The notes beneath the pieces are model-generated. The model worked only from the letters and a program-made list of their open reading frames with translations. It was not told where the DNA came from and searched no databases. The position numbers were made by a program, and so were the translations under genes. From an uncultured Clostridia bacterium (lineage in GTDB: Bacteria > Bacillota > Clostridia > TANB77 > CAG-508): DNA of 15,722 bases. Positions 1-7,936 of the stretch are shown here, in pieces. The first letter of the stretch is position 1. Every line of letters begins with the position of its first letter. Where the stretch lies: NCBI GenBank assembly GCA_934141605.1, contig CAKPCL010000015.1:1-15722 (forward strand), given 5' to 3'.

Positions 1-71
1 AACACGATATTGGCGATGATCATCGCCACAATAAAGGCACCCAGCAAATAAAAATGAATTGGCTGAATCAT
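1..71 (-). CDS. N-terminus of a membrane protein, possibly a polyprenyl-phosphate sugar-1-phosphate transferase (partial)
   Basis: Only the first 23 codons are inside the window. They read MIQPIHFYLLGAFIVAMIIA followed by NIV, then the sequence ends. This is a short polar start followed directly by a hydrophobic stretch, typical of a first transmembrane helix. The ATG lies 19 bases after the stop of the GT2 gene, so it continues the same operon. A membrane protein of the WecA/MraY family (undecaprenyl-phosphate sugar-1-phosphate transferase) would fit the first helix and the context, since no initiating transferase is seen elsewhere in the window. That identity is an inference; a chain-length regulator or another membrane enzyme is equally compatible with 23 residues. 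Confidence 0.55.
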   Translation of the reverse strand, partial: MIQPIHFYLLGAFIVAMIIANIV

Positions 72-90
72 ATATCTATACTATTATTTT

Positions 91-858
91 TTAGCATTTA
101 CTTTTTAATATTTCACCTATTTTATACAGATAGCGCAATCCCAAAAGGAAGAAGTTAGAATACACTCCGTTCTTTTTAAGCGCTTTCAGGTGGTCACGCA
201 TGATGCGCTTATGGCTCTCCAATCCAGAACTGGAAGCACCACCAGTACGCATGGTTACAAAGTCCTTGTTGATATAGTGCGTTTTTATTTTATTTACGAA
301 GATAAGTCTCAGCAGATTTTCAAAGTCGGCAGCCACCCGATAGTTTTCAGCATCAAAGGCACCATATTTCTCATATACCTCTTTACGACAATAGAACGAA
401 GGATGCGCAGGCATAAAGCCCAATCTCATCATCCACCTTCTGAAAGGCTTGGAGCTATAGTATCTTACGCATTTCTTCAAGTCCTCATCGTCCACATAGT
501 GTATGTCGCCATACACGGCATCCACCTTTTCAATCTCCAGCACCCATGCGATGCAAGCCAAAGCATCATCCGAAGTATAGAAGTCATCCGAGTTAAGAAT
601 ACCGATTACATCCCCCGTAGCCATCCTGATGCCCTTGTTCATGGCATCATAGATTCCCTTATCGGGTTCGCTGATATATCTCATTCTCCCCTCAAACAGA
701 GGTTCCATCTTCTTTACCACCTCCAGGGTATTATCTTTCGAAGCCCCATCCACAACCAGCAATTCATAGTCGTGATAGGTTTGGGCGAGCACACTCTTCA
801 AGGTGTCCCCCACCGTCTTTCCGCTATTATACGTAGCGGTAATGATAGAGATTTTCAT
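91..858 (-). CDS. Family 2 glycosyltransferase (GT-A, WcaE-like)
   Basis: A 255-residue cytoplasmic GT2 enzyme that would add one sugar from a nucleotide-sugar donor to the growing lipid-linked repeat unit. The N-terminus MKISIITATYNSG is the usual GT2 start. VVDGASKD near residues 35-42 carries the nucleotide-binding Asp37. EPDKGIYDAMNKGI (64-77) and the metal-binding SDD at 90-92 are characteristic of the colanic-acid WcaE-like subgroup. The length is normal for single-domain GT2 proteins of capsule loci. Donor and acceptor cannot be read from the sequence. The gene is visibly richer in G+C than the genes transcribed before it (1500-7900), suggesting it belongs to the more conserved flank of the locus. 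It is separated from the acyltransferase upstream by 38 bases. Confidence 0.93.
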   Translation of the reverse strand: MKISIITATYNSGKTVGDTLKSVLAQTYHDYELLVVDGASKDNTLEVVKKMEPLFEGRMRYISEPDKGIYDAMNKGIRMATGDVIGILNSDDFYTSDDALACIAWVLEIEKVDAVYGDIHYVDDEDLKKCVRYYSSKPFRRWMMRLGFMPAHPSFYCRKEVYEKYGAFDAENYRVAADFENLLRLIFVNKIKTHYINKDFVTMRTGGASSSGLESHKRIMRDHLKALKKNGVYSNFFLLGLRYLYKIGEILKSKC

Positions 859-896
859 TGTTTTGCGATTTAATCAAGAATAGTTATCTGATATGA

Positions 897-1472
897 CTAT
901 TGAATGTTTCTCTCTCTCACCTTAATTGCAGGATTGCCTTGGTACACAGCATATCCTTCTAGGTGATGACTAGCAACTGAGCCAACAGCGAGCACTGCAT
1001 GAGAGTGAATTGTCACATTAGGACAAACCACAGATTGAGCACCAACCCATGCTCCCTCCTCTATTATTATTTTGCCAACCATTAAATCAAATGTTGTTTT
1101 CTTATAGTTGTGATTGCCACAGAGCAACATAGCACCTTGACTGATACATACATTATCACCGATAGAAACCTCCACAAGATTATCTATCCATACATTCTCC
1201 CCAATCCATACATAGTCTCCTATCTTCAAATTCCAAGGATACTTGATATTTACAGATGGCTTGATTACTACGCCCTTTCCTATTTCGGCACCAAACAAGC
1301 GCAATACTTTGATTTTTATTCTAGAAAATGGAATAAAAGAATTATTCAAAATTGCAGAATTCGCAAAATACCATAATGTTCTTTTTATAACTGATGCTCC
1401 TGTATTATACCAAGCATTGTTATACAAAGACAAATCCACAGTATTTGTATTTTTATATAACATATTTTTCAA
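897..1472 (-). CDS. WcaF-like hexapeptide-repeat O-acetyltransferase
   Basis: A 191-residue left-handed beta-helix acyltransferase expected to transfer an acetyl group from acetyl-CoA to a sugar of the repeat unit. The N-terminal motif VDLSLYNNAWYNTG (12-25) is the signature opening of colanic-acid WcaF-type enzymes. Hexapeptide turns run from about residue 60 to 185 (EIGKGVVI, KIGDYVWIG, SIGDNVCIS, GAWVGAQSVV). The probable catalytic His121 lies in LLCGNHNY, and the C-terminus has the family's GNPA motif (YQGNPAIKV). All expected elements are present, so the enzyme looks intact. A second ATG at codon 4 is an alternative start. The gene begins 29 bases after the stop of a GT4 gene. The acceptor sugar is not predictable. 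Confidence 0.9.
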   Translation of the reverse strand: MKNMLYKNTNTVDLSLYNNAWYNTGASVIKRTLWYFANSAILNNSFIPFSRIKIKVLRLFGAEIGKGVVIKPSVNIKYPWNLKIGDYVWIGENVWIDNLVEVSIGDNVCISQGAMLLCGNHNYKKTTFDLMVGKIIIEEGAWVGAQSVVCPNVTIHSHAVLAVGSVASHHLEGYAVYQGNPAIKVRERNIQ

Positions 1473-1501
1473 AATAAGACATTAGACACATTCTCTACGA
1501 A

Positions 1502-2626
1502 TTAATTCGCTTTCCAAACCTTAACTAATTGACGCCAAACAACAGGCACTGCATACATATCGTTCACACGTTTCTTCGCTTTTTCTGCAAACCTGTTTTT
1601 TTGTTCAGTATCATTCATTAATATTTTTACAGCATCTCTTACTTTTGAAAAGCTTTTAGCTTCATAACAAATGCCACAAGCATCTTCCTCTATATTGAGC
1701 ATTTCTGGGATTGCTCCCACATTTGAGGCAGCAATAGGACAGCCACAAGCCATCGCTTCTAAAATTACATTAGGGAATCCTTCTGTATAACTAGGGAACA
1801 CAAATGCATCTGCAGCCATTAACTCTTTCAAGACATCATCGTGCGAAATTTCCCCAACAAAAGTTAACCATTCTGCATTGTCTCTTTTTTGAGCTAATAC
1901 AAATAAGTCATTTTTAATTTCTGAAGAAATTTTACCAACCAATCGAAGTTTGATACCTTCAACACCAACACATCCCTCTACAAGTTCATAAACTCCTTTT
2001 GTTTTCAGAGCATGTCCAACAAATAATAACTGTTTAGGAACCCTATGAATTGTTACTTCAAATTCTTTAACTTTATCAATAATATCAAGCGACAATGGGT
2101 TAGGCACATAAACTATATTATCAAAACCTTTTTGGCATAAAGCACGATATGTTTTTTTATCCATAGCAATGACCTTATCTGACATTTTGAGAACTTTCGA
2201 CAAAAGTTTCCATTCCCAATTATTCTTTTTTACCAAATCAGGAACACGCCCGAAATGCAAATGAAGTACTTTCTTGATATTTTTATGAGAAGCTAACCGC
2301 AACAACAAAAAATCTTTCAACAAGCCTAATGAAGCACTCGTGCATAAATGCATAACATCAGGTTTATGATAATCCATTTTTATTCTTACTTCTTTACATT
2401 TTTTAGAGATTTCTCTGAATCCAGAATAAAAGCGTTTAAATCCAAAATCATTGACTTCCATCACCTTTCGTTTACGATCAAACGAAATCGGTATAATTTC
2501 CAGAGTTTCGTCATTTGCTATTTGAGAATAATCCACAATAATCTTTCCCCAAATACTAATTCCACCAGAAATGACATTTTCCCCATACGAATATGGTGAA
2601 CAAAACAGCACTTTAGTTTTTTTCAT
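1502..2626 (-). CDS. Family 4 glycosyltransferase (GT-B)
   Basis: A 374-residue retaining glycosyltransferase that would add a sugar to the lipid-linked oligosaccharide on the inner face of the membrane. The N-terminal Rossmann half has the glycine-rich GGISIWGKII (21-30), and LHLHFGRVPDL is near 121-131. The C-terminal half carries LLFVGHALKTKGV (about 200-212) and the GT4 nucleotide-sugar motif EX7E as Glu282 and Glu290 in FPSYTEGFPNVILEAMACG. Length and order match the family. The start codon overlaps the end of the upstream acyltransferase gene by 14 bases, implying translational coupling. Linkage and donor cannot be told from sequence. Confidence 0.93.
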   Translation of the reverse strand: MKKTKVLFCSPYSYGENVISGGISIWGKIIVDYSQIANDETLEIIPISFDRKRKVMEVNDFGFKRFYSGFREISKKCKEVRIKMDYHKPDVMHLCTSASLGLLKDFLLLRLASHKNIKKVLHLHFGRVPDLVKKNNWEWKLLSKVLKMSDKVIAMDKKTYRALCQKGFDNIVYVPNPLSLDIIDKVKEFEVTIHRVPKQLLFVGHALKTKGVYELVEGCVGVEGIKLRLVGKISSEIKNDLFVLAQKRDNAEWLTFVGEISHDDVLKELMAADAFVFPSYTEGFPNVILEAMACGCPIAASNVGAIPEMLNIEEDACGICYEAKSFSKVRDAVKILMNDTEQKNRFAEKAKKRVNDMYAVPVVWRQLVKVWKAN

Positions 2627-3188
2627 AATCGCTCATTAATCGTTCATGCTCTTGTATTTGCTCTTCTGTAAAACGTTTCTTCAATAGTTTTGCCGGTACA
2701 CCACCTATAATACTATAAGGAGGAAAAGACTTTGTCACTACAGCACCTGCTGCAACAATACTATCTTTTCCAATCGTTACACCTTTCAATATAGTTACAT
2801 TTGCACCACACCACACACCATCTTCAATTACGATTGGCAAATCATTTTCCTGTCGTTTTTCATTGCAATCATAAATATGCATTCCTATAACATCAGTTCG
2901 ATGATCACCTGTGATAAATGTACAACCAGGACCAAACAAACATTTTTTTCCTATAATCAAAGGTGCTTTGGTACAATAAATCGTAGTAGTAGGAGGAAGA
3001 ATAGAATAATCATCAACAGATAGATTTTCAATACCCCTTATTAAAGAACTCATGGGACGAACTACAACATGCTTACCATGAAACTTCATTGCTGTAATCC
3101 ATATAGGTGCCCAAAATTTATCCCAAAGATAATTAATGAGAATGCTTATTTTTACACCTCCATAAGCTAACTTATTAATACTTATCAT
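2613..3188 (-). CDS. Hexapeptide-repeat acyltransferase (NodL/maltose-acetyltransferase-like)
   Basis: A 191-residue left-handed beta-helix acetyltransferase, the second of three in this locus. After an N-terminal region of about 50 residues, the coil begins with SVDDYSILPPTTTIYC. Probable catalytic His96 sits in FITGDHRTD (91-99). A loop at about 100-118 precedes regular turns IEDGVWCGANVTILKGVTIG (121-140), and the C-terminal IIGGVPAKLLKKR (160-172) is the standard acetyl-CoA-side motif of this family. All these elements are intact. The ATG overlaps the TGA of the upstream GT4 gene as ATGA, and the end overlaps the next GT4 start by 14 bases, so it is a coupled member of the operon. The sugar acceptor is unknown. 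Confidence 0.92.
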   Translation of the reverse strand: MISINKLAYGGVKISILINYLWDKFWAPIWITAMKFHGKHVVVRPMSSLIRGIENLSVDDYSILPPTTTIYCTKAPLIIGKKCLFGPGCTFITGDHRTDVIGMHIYDCNEKRQENDLPIVIEDGVWCGANVTILKGVTIGKDSIVAAGAVVTKSFPPYSIIGGVPAKLLKKRFTEEQIQEHERLMSDYEKN

Positions 3189-4261
3189 TTCACATTAATA
3201 ATTTTTATATACTTATCAACAAAATCATCACTATTTAATAAAGTCTCTGCGTTTTGTCTACTATTCATACAAAATAATCGATATTGTTCATCATTCAAAG
3301 CCAAAGCTTTAGAGAGTGATATAGCAATAGACTCTGGATGATGGGGATCGAAAAGGAAGCCATTAATGCCATCCTTCACATATATAGAATTGTCACATAC
3401 ATCACTACAGATAATTGGAAGGCCAGTAGAAATTGCTTCACAAATTACATTAGGTGTACCTTCAAAAAAAGAAGGAAGACAGAAATAATCAGCTTCAGCA
3501 TATTTTTTTTCTATCACTTTTGTCTTTTTACACAATTCAATGTAATCCAGCAAATCATACTCCTCTATTTTAGAACGACATTGAGCTAAATAATCAGAAT
3601 TTTTCTCAGAAATCCCATACCAAGAAACTTTAAAGTTTATCCCCCTATTCTTTAGTAATTTCAATCCTTCAATTAACCCCAATGTGTTTTTTGATTCCCA
3701 AATTGATGCAACAATAACAATTAAAGGTACTCTATGTCTAACCCTCTTCACATAAGAAAATCTATCCAAATCTACGAAATTAGTAATTGTTTTGATTTTT
3801 ACCTTCATCCATGGATAATGCTGAAGAAGGAATTTTTCTTGAGCATAACTATTTGGAACAATGGCATCAACCCATTTATAGAGAAAGAAACGTATGCGTT
3901 CATTCATACTAATTATTTGAGTTGTATTTCTTTCACTTGCAATAAGATGGAACTTACAACCAAGCATTTTAGCTGCACAAGCTACAAGGGAAGGGGTTTC
4001 TTGATAAGCTATGACCCAATTAGGATTCTCTTTCTTGAAGTATTTGCGTACTGCCCATATACGCTTTTGAAAAGTTATCGCATGAGGTATAATTTCATTT
4101 ACTATTCCATTATCCTCAAGATATTGCTGATAAAAATCAATATCATAGTATGTACATACTTTTACTTCAAGCCCCTTTTTTTTCAGAAGAACAGCAAGTC
4201 CAACTAGTTGGCGCTGGGCACCACCCGCCCCCAAAGAATCAGTAAATAGTAATATTTTCAT
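3185..4261 (-). CDS. Family 4 glycosyltransferase (GT-B)
   Basis: A 358-residue GT4 enzyme. It starts MKILLFTDSLGAGGAQRQLV, a canonical GT4 N-terminus in which GGAQRQL contacts donor and acceptor. The C-terminal domain has IVIVASIWESKNTLGLIEGL (181-200) and the EX7E motif as Glu267 and Glu275 in PSFFEGTPNVICEAISTGLP. Length is typical. Its ATG lies 74 bases after the polymerase stop, the largest gap inside the glycosyltransferase block, and its TGA overlaps the next ATG. Codons 27-29 (Lys-Lys-Lys) are encoded by an A8 run followed by G4, a possible slippage site. Specificity cannot be assigned. Confidence 0.93.
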   Translation of the reverse strand: MKILLFTDSLGAGGAQRQLVGLAVLLKKKGLEVKVCTYYDIDFYQQYLEDNGIVNEIIPHAITFQKRIWAVRKYFKKENPNWVIAYQETPSLVACAAKMLGCKFHLIASERNTTQIISMNERIRFFLYKWVDAIVPNSYAQEKFLLQHYPWMKVKIKTITNFVDLDRFSYVKRVRHRVPLIVIVASIWESKNTLGLIEGLKLLKNRGINFKVSWYGISEKNSDYLAQCRSKIEEYDLLDYIELCKKTKVIEKKYAEADYFCLPSFFEGTPNVICEAISTGLPIICSDVCDNSIYVKDGINGFLFDPHHPESIAISLSKALALNDEQYRLFCMNSRQNAETLLNSDDFVDKYIKIINVK

Positions 4262-4295
4262 AGAATCAAGTTAAATCATTTAAAACATCCCATGG

Positions 4296-4331
4296 TTATA
4301 TAAGATATATCATCAACTTACCTTATATAAG
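4296..4331. repeat. Short AT-rich direct repeat in the gap before a GT4 gene
   Basis: The 74-base gap 4262-4335 contains two copies of ttatataag, at 4296-4304 and 4323-4331, with starts 27 bases apart and each followed by a further TAT-rich stretch. I see no TAnnTTTG promoter box and no convincing terminator here. This could be a weak regulatory or processing site, or simply AT-rich spacer. Confidence 0.3.
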
Positions 4332-4335
4332 TATC

Positions 4336-5637
4336 TTACAGATAATCAATAATTAAAGAAAATAAATTATCATAGTATATATTTTTAGGTACTAGATAAA
4401 GACCTGCACCACTATAAAACCACCTAAAGAAAATATGGAACGACCATCCTCCCAATAAGATATAGAAAAACTTACTTTTTTGAGGATAAAAAACTTTATA
4501 AAACATAAATATAGACATAATTTGCACAGTGAAAAGATAGCGTTGACCTATCACAGGCAATAATCTAATAAAGTTGGTCACAGAAAATAATAATATATAA
4601 AAAGGATATAATTTTCCAATATCATCACGGCACAATATCTCATTACTTTTTTTCATTAATATCAAAGGAATATAAAGATAAAGACCATAAATAATATATG
4701 AAAATAATTGAGAAACCCAGAAAAAACCTGAAGCACCTTTCTTTTGAACAAATTTCGCATAAAAATCATCATTCAAATACATTTCAATCCAATTAGAAAT
4801 AGCTGGTGGTAAAAACGAATAATTTATTCCATTAAACAAATCATATGAGAGCAAAGAAAATGGAATAGATGCAAAAAATATAATATGTAGTGTTTTTATA
4901 TGAGCCGATAACGGCAAACTAATTGCCAGGATATAAACAAATATCATCGGCCAAAAGCCAGAATGAATAAATGGTGTTAAAAGTATCGGTATTACATACA
5001 AATATCTATTGCGAGCCGATTGATCAAAATAATTAAGGAATCCCCACATCGTAATCCATACACCTGTAGTATATCTTGGATTCTGTACCGTTACAATATC
5101 ACGAGGGATAACAAACAGTAGGATGATTATCAAAGACATGAATCCCCAAAGAGGAAACTCATTGTCTGTAACCATTTTCCTTACAGATAATAAGGAGAAC
5201 AATAGATATGGAACACTTGCTATGGCAAAAAACAGATGATAATTATCAGAAAACTGTCGTGTAAATGCATTCAAGAATACAGAATACAGTTCTTTTTCCT
5301 TACCTTCGAAAGTAATATAAAGCCATAACTTATCATAGAAATCTGTCATCGTATATTTATACTTCAAAAACAAATCTCTAATTCCTATGTAGTCATCATA
5401 AACAACCAATCCTTTTGGGTCCATGTGCCAGCAAAAGAGAATACCAAACAAGAAATATATCACAAAGGAGGATTTGCTTGTTGGTCTTAACAAAGAGCCT
5501 AGAAAGGCTGCAAAAGGACAGAGAACGAACAATACCAATTTTATAACCAGTTCTTTGGCATCATTTGGTTCCAATTGATACCATTTTAACGAGCTATCAT
5601 TTGGTATATATTCCGAAAAATCAGTTTCATTATACAT
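4336..5637 (-). CDS. wzy: Wzy-like polysaccharide polymerase (EpsG-type membrane protein)
   Basis: A 433-residue integral membrane protein with roughly ten hydrophobic segments and no soluble enzyme domain. It opens with about 30 polar residues, then FVLCPFAAFLGSLL, SSFVIYFLFGILFCW and further helices. Between helices lie the loop VYDDYIGIRDLFLKYKY, the basic segment VIPRDIVTVQNPRYTTGVW in the middle of the protein, and HSGFWPMIFVYILA. This Asp/Tyr-rich first loop plus an Arg-containing central segment and a following His-Ser is the layout of EpsG-like polymerases, which join lipid-linked repeat units at the periplasmic face. As is usual for Wzy proteins, sequence conservation is low, so the call rests on topology, size, partial motifs and position in a locus that also has Wzx. 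Its start overlaps the upstream GT4 stop by 8 bases. Confidence 0.8.
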   Translation of the reverse strand: MYNETDFSEYIPNDSSLKWYQLEPNDAKELVIKLVLFVLCPFAAFLGSLLRPTSKSSFVIYFLFGILFCWHMDPKGLVVYDDYIGIRDLFLKYKYTMTDFYDKLWLYITFEGKEKELYSVFLNAFTRQFSDNYHLFFAIASVPYLLFSLLSVRKMVTDNEFPLWGFMSLIIILLFVIPRDIVTVQNPRYTTGVWITMWGFLNYFDQSARNRYLYVIPILLTPFIHSGFWPMIFVYILAISLPLSAHIKTLHIIFFASIPFSLLSYDLFNGINYSFLPPAISNWIEMYLNDDFYAKFVQKKGASGFFWVSQLFSYIIYGLYLYIPLILMKKSNEILCRDDIGKLYPFYILLFSVTNFIRLLPVIGQRYLFTVQIMSIFMFYKVFYPQKSKFFYILLGGWSFHIFFRWFYSGAGLYLVPKNIYYDNLFSLIIDYL

Positions 5638-6859
5638 GTTTTTCTTCCATTATTTCTTGATATAATTGTTCCCAATTCTCAACTATCTTGTCTGGCGAGA
5701 ATTGTTTAACTTTCTCTATTGCATTGTTACTCAATAAATTCCATTGAGTAGAATCGTTCATTAATCTATTTAGCTTTTCAAAAAGCTCATAAGGCTTACA
5801 AGACTTAATTATCAAGCCACTAACTTCATCGTCAAATATATCTTTTATCGCCTCATAAGTGTTATAAACTATTGGTACACATCCATTAGCCATACCTTCT
5901 GTTATTGTCATACCCCATCCCTCATACCATGAAGTAACGCAAATTATTTTAGCTCTTTTATAGAAACTTTCAACATCACTATGATACCCAACAAAAGTCA
6001 AAGAATGAAGGTTCATTTTTTTACATTGCTTCTTAAGCATCTGCATATCCCTACCATCCCCAACAACCTCTGCTTTCCAATCAGGATGGTATTGTTCTAC
6101 CATTTTCCAAGCCTTCATAAAGTCAGTAACATTCTTCATAGATTCAACTAAGCGACATACAATAATAACAAGATTTTCTTTATGATGCACAACTTCAACA
6201 TTAGTCGAAAATGTATTGGGATTATTTATGTAGCAAATCTTTCGTTGATCCAAATTGGGCATAAATCTTAGCAATCTTGTTACGAAGCCACTCGACAACA
6301 AACATAATCTATCAGCAGAAGAAGTAGCCTTTTTATATAGTCTTTCATTTAACTGCTTTTGCCTCATTTGTCCCAAGTACGGACAAGCTAAAACTACATT
6401 TTTCCATATTTTTCTGCTCAACGTTTTTGCCTGATAACCCTTAAATACATTTCTAGTAAATTCATATGCTTCAAATGGCTGATTGTGCTTCGTTATAATT
6501 TTAACATATCCATCAGGTAATTTACTCACTATATCTATCTCTAGAGGATCTAAATCTTGAGCTATAACCATATCAATCTTATTTTGCTCTAAGATTTTTG
6601 TTGTTTCAGTAACAACGAGTTCGAGTTCCATACTTGCATCAACATAGTATTGAGGAGCAACATAAGGATAGGTATCCTGATTCATACCTAAGCTCTCTAA
6701 CAATCTGGCATTTCTAGACTTTTCTTCTTGTGTTATAGGTGCTATGAAGATGACTCGATGTCCACGGTTTTGCATTTCTTTGGCCAACACCTTAGTCACA
6801 ATACCAACTCCACCAGTAAACTCATTAACAGGCCAATTCCACAAAAATACTATATTCAT
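5630..6859 (-). CDS. Family 4 glycosyltransferase (GT-B)
   Basis: A GT4 enzyme of 409 residues from the chosen start. I prefer the ATG at 6859 to an in-frame ATG at 6886. It gives the family-typical opening MNIVFLWNWPVNEFTGGVG, and it forms an ATGA overlap with the TGA of the upstream pyruvyl transferase gene. The donor-site glycines are in TGGVGIVTKVLA (15-26). The C-terminal domain has LVIIVCRLVESMKNV (230-244) and AEVVGDGRDM (263-272). Its EX7E motif is Glu313 and Glu321 in SWYEGWGMTITEGMANGC. The EGWGMTITE form, with WG rather than FG, is common in capsule GT4 proteins. Substrate unknown. The gene ends with an 8-base overlap with the polymerase gene. Confidence 0.93.
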   Translation of the reverse strand: MNIVFLWNWPVNEFTGGVGIVTKVLAKEMQNRGHRVIFIAPITQEEKSRNARLLESLGMNQDTYPYVAPQYYVDASMELELVVTETTKILEQNKIDMVIAQDLDPLEIDIVSKLPDGYVKIITKHNQPFEAYEFTRNVFKGYQAKTLSRKIWKNVVLACPYLGQMRQKQLNERLYKKATSSADRLCLLSSGFVTRLLRFMPNLDQRKICYINNPNTFSTNVEVVHHKENLVIIVCRLVESMKNVTDFMKAWKMVEQYHPDWKAEVVGDGRDMQMLKKQCKKMNLHSLTFVGYHSDVESFYKRAKIICVTSWYEGWGMTITEGMANGCVPIVYNTYEAIKDIFDDEVSGLIIKSCKPYELFEKLNRLMNDSTQWNLLSNNAIEKVKQFSPDKIVENWEQLYQEIMEEKHV

Positions 6860-7923
6860 GATAAACTTTGTTTTAGATAATTCCAAGATTCATTTCTTGC
6901 TTGATTCAATTTTTCATCAATCAATTGATAATCAATAGTATCCTCCCATACTCTGCTAGCCATCGCCTCCTCTGTTGTTCTAAACAATCGATGCTCTAAT
7001 CCTAGATAATTCAGCAAATCCATCATTCTTGAATTTCGTCCTTGCTTATTATCATTAATCAATATAAACTGACGATGATAGATAAGACTAAAGGCTAATC
7101 CATGAAAAGAGCCAGTTACAACCAAAGAAGCACCCCCAATTGCGCTCATCCATTGAGCTATAGAATTACGCTTCCATATTATAGGCAAAAAAGGAATAAA
7201 AGTATAAGGATTTGCATTTACATACTTCAGATTCAATTTTGTTGCCAATTCCTTGCAGAAAGAGACAGCAGAAGTATCACCTACCGACAAAGGATAAAAA
7301 ACAAGATTTTTGGTTTTTTGAATAAAACCTGTTATTTCTTTATAATCCTGATGCAGCAATGTTGGGTCTAAAACTTGCTTAACATTTAGTTTGAACTTTT
7401 GGGATAATACATTTGCTCCTGTTATCTCTCTACAACTCAACGCTACGAACTTTTTGAATTGCTTAGAAGCCATTTCTGTATAAGATTGTGAAAAGTTCCA
7501 TTCGCTTACACCAATACTAGACGCATACGATATTCTCTTCACATTCTCACCTCCAAAGTCTAATAGATAAGCAGCACTTCTATCACCAGTAATATCCTCG
7601 TTCCAAACTTGATCGCTACCCACCAAATAAACATCAGACTTAGGAGGATTATTTCTTAATTCAGCCACATTGTGGTAATGACAGGATATATTTTTTATAT
7701 ATTTCTTCCAAAACTTTTCAAAAGTTCTCTGTGCAGGTGTTATCGCATTTAAGAACCTTCCAACAATAGAACGTAAAGAATGATTAGATTCGAATAATCG
7801 AAAATCAAGAACCTCTACATCATGTCTAAGCTTACGTAAAGCTTTCACTGTTGCGTATGTTTGCATTTCTGCTCCATAGTTACCACAGTGCCATATAGTC
7901 ATCAATGATATTTTCATTATCAA
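6856..7923 (-). CDS. Polysaccharide pyruvyl transferase family protein (WcaK/CsaB-like)
   Basis: A 355-residue GT-B-like protein of the pyruvyl transferase family, whose characterised members move pyruvate from phosphoenolpyruvate to a sugar to make a pyruvate ketal. The N-terminal WHCGNYGAEMQTYATVKAL (11-29) is the family opening. LVGSDQVWN (100-108), the YASSIG segment (133-138), VLDPTLL (184-190) and VTGSFHGLAFSLIYHR (269-284) are the expected internal motifs, in the correct order and spacing. In capsule loci this family is often next to an FrhB-like Fe-S protein. That is the case here, 13 bases upstream, suggesting that the two act on the same sugar. Pyruvylation is the likely but unproven activity. 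ATG at codon 3 is an alternative start. Confidence 0.9.
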   Translation of the reverse strand: MIMKISLMTIWHCGNYGAEMQTYATVKALRKLRHDVEVLDFRLFESNHSLRSIVGRFLNAITPAQRTFEKFWKKYIKNISCHYHNVAELRNNPPKSDVYLVGSDQVWNEDITGDRSAAYLLDFGGENVKRISYASSIGVSEWNFSQSYTEMASKQFKKFVALSCREITGANVLSQKFKLNVKQVLDPTLLHQDYKEITGFIQKTKNLVFYPLSVGDTSAVSFCKELATKLNLKYVNANPYTFIPFLPIIWKRNSIAQWMSAIGGASLVVTGSFHGLAFSLIYHRQFILINDNKQGRNSRMMDLLNYLGLEHRLFRTTEEAMASRVWEDTIDYQLIDEKLNQARNESWNYLKQSLS

Positions 7924-7936
7924 AAATTAAAATTAG

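Noticed and set aside
190..873. A long plus-strand open frame opposite the GT2 gene
   Set aside because: It lies antisense to a gene with clear GT2 motifs, its protein shows no recognisable domain, and no promoter or coding context exists on that strand.
3734..4207. A 157-codon plus-strand open frame opposite a GT4 gene
   Set aside because: Antisense shadow of a gene with intact GT4 motifs; low-complexity, Ile/Phe/Tyr-rich product typical of reversed AT-rich coding DNA.
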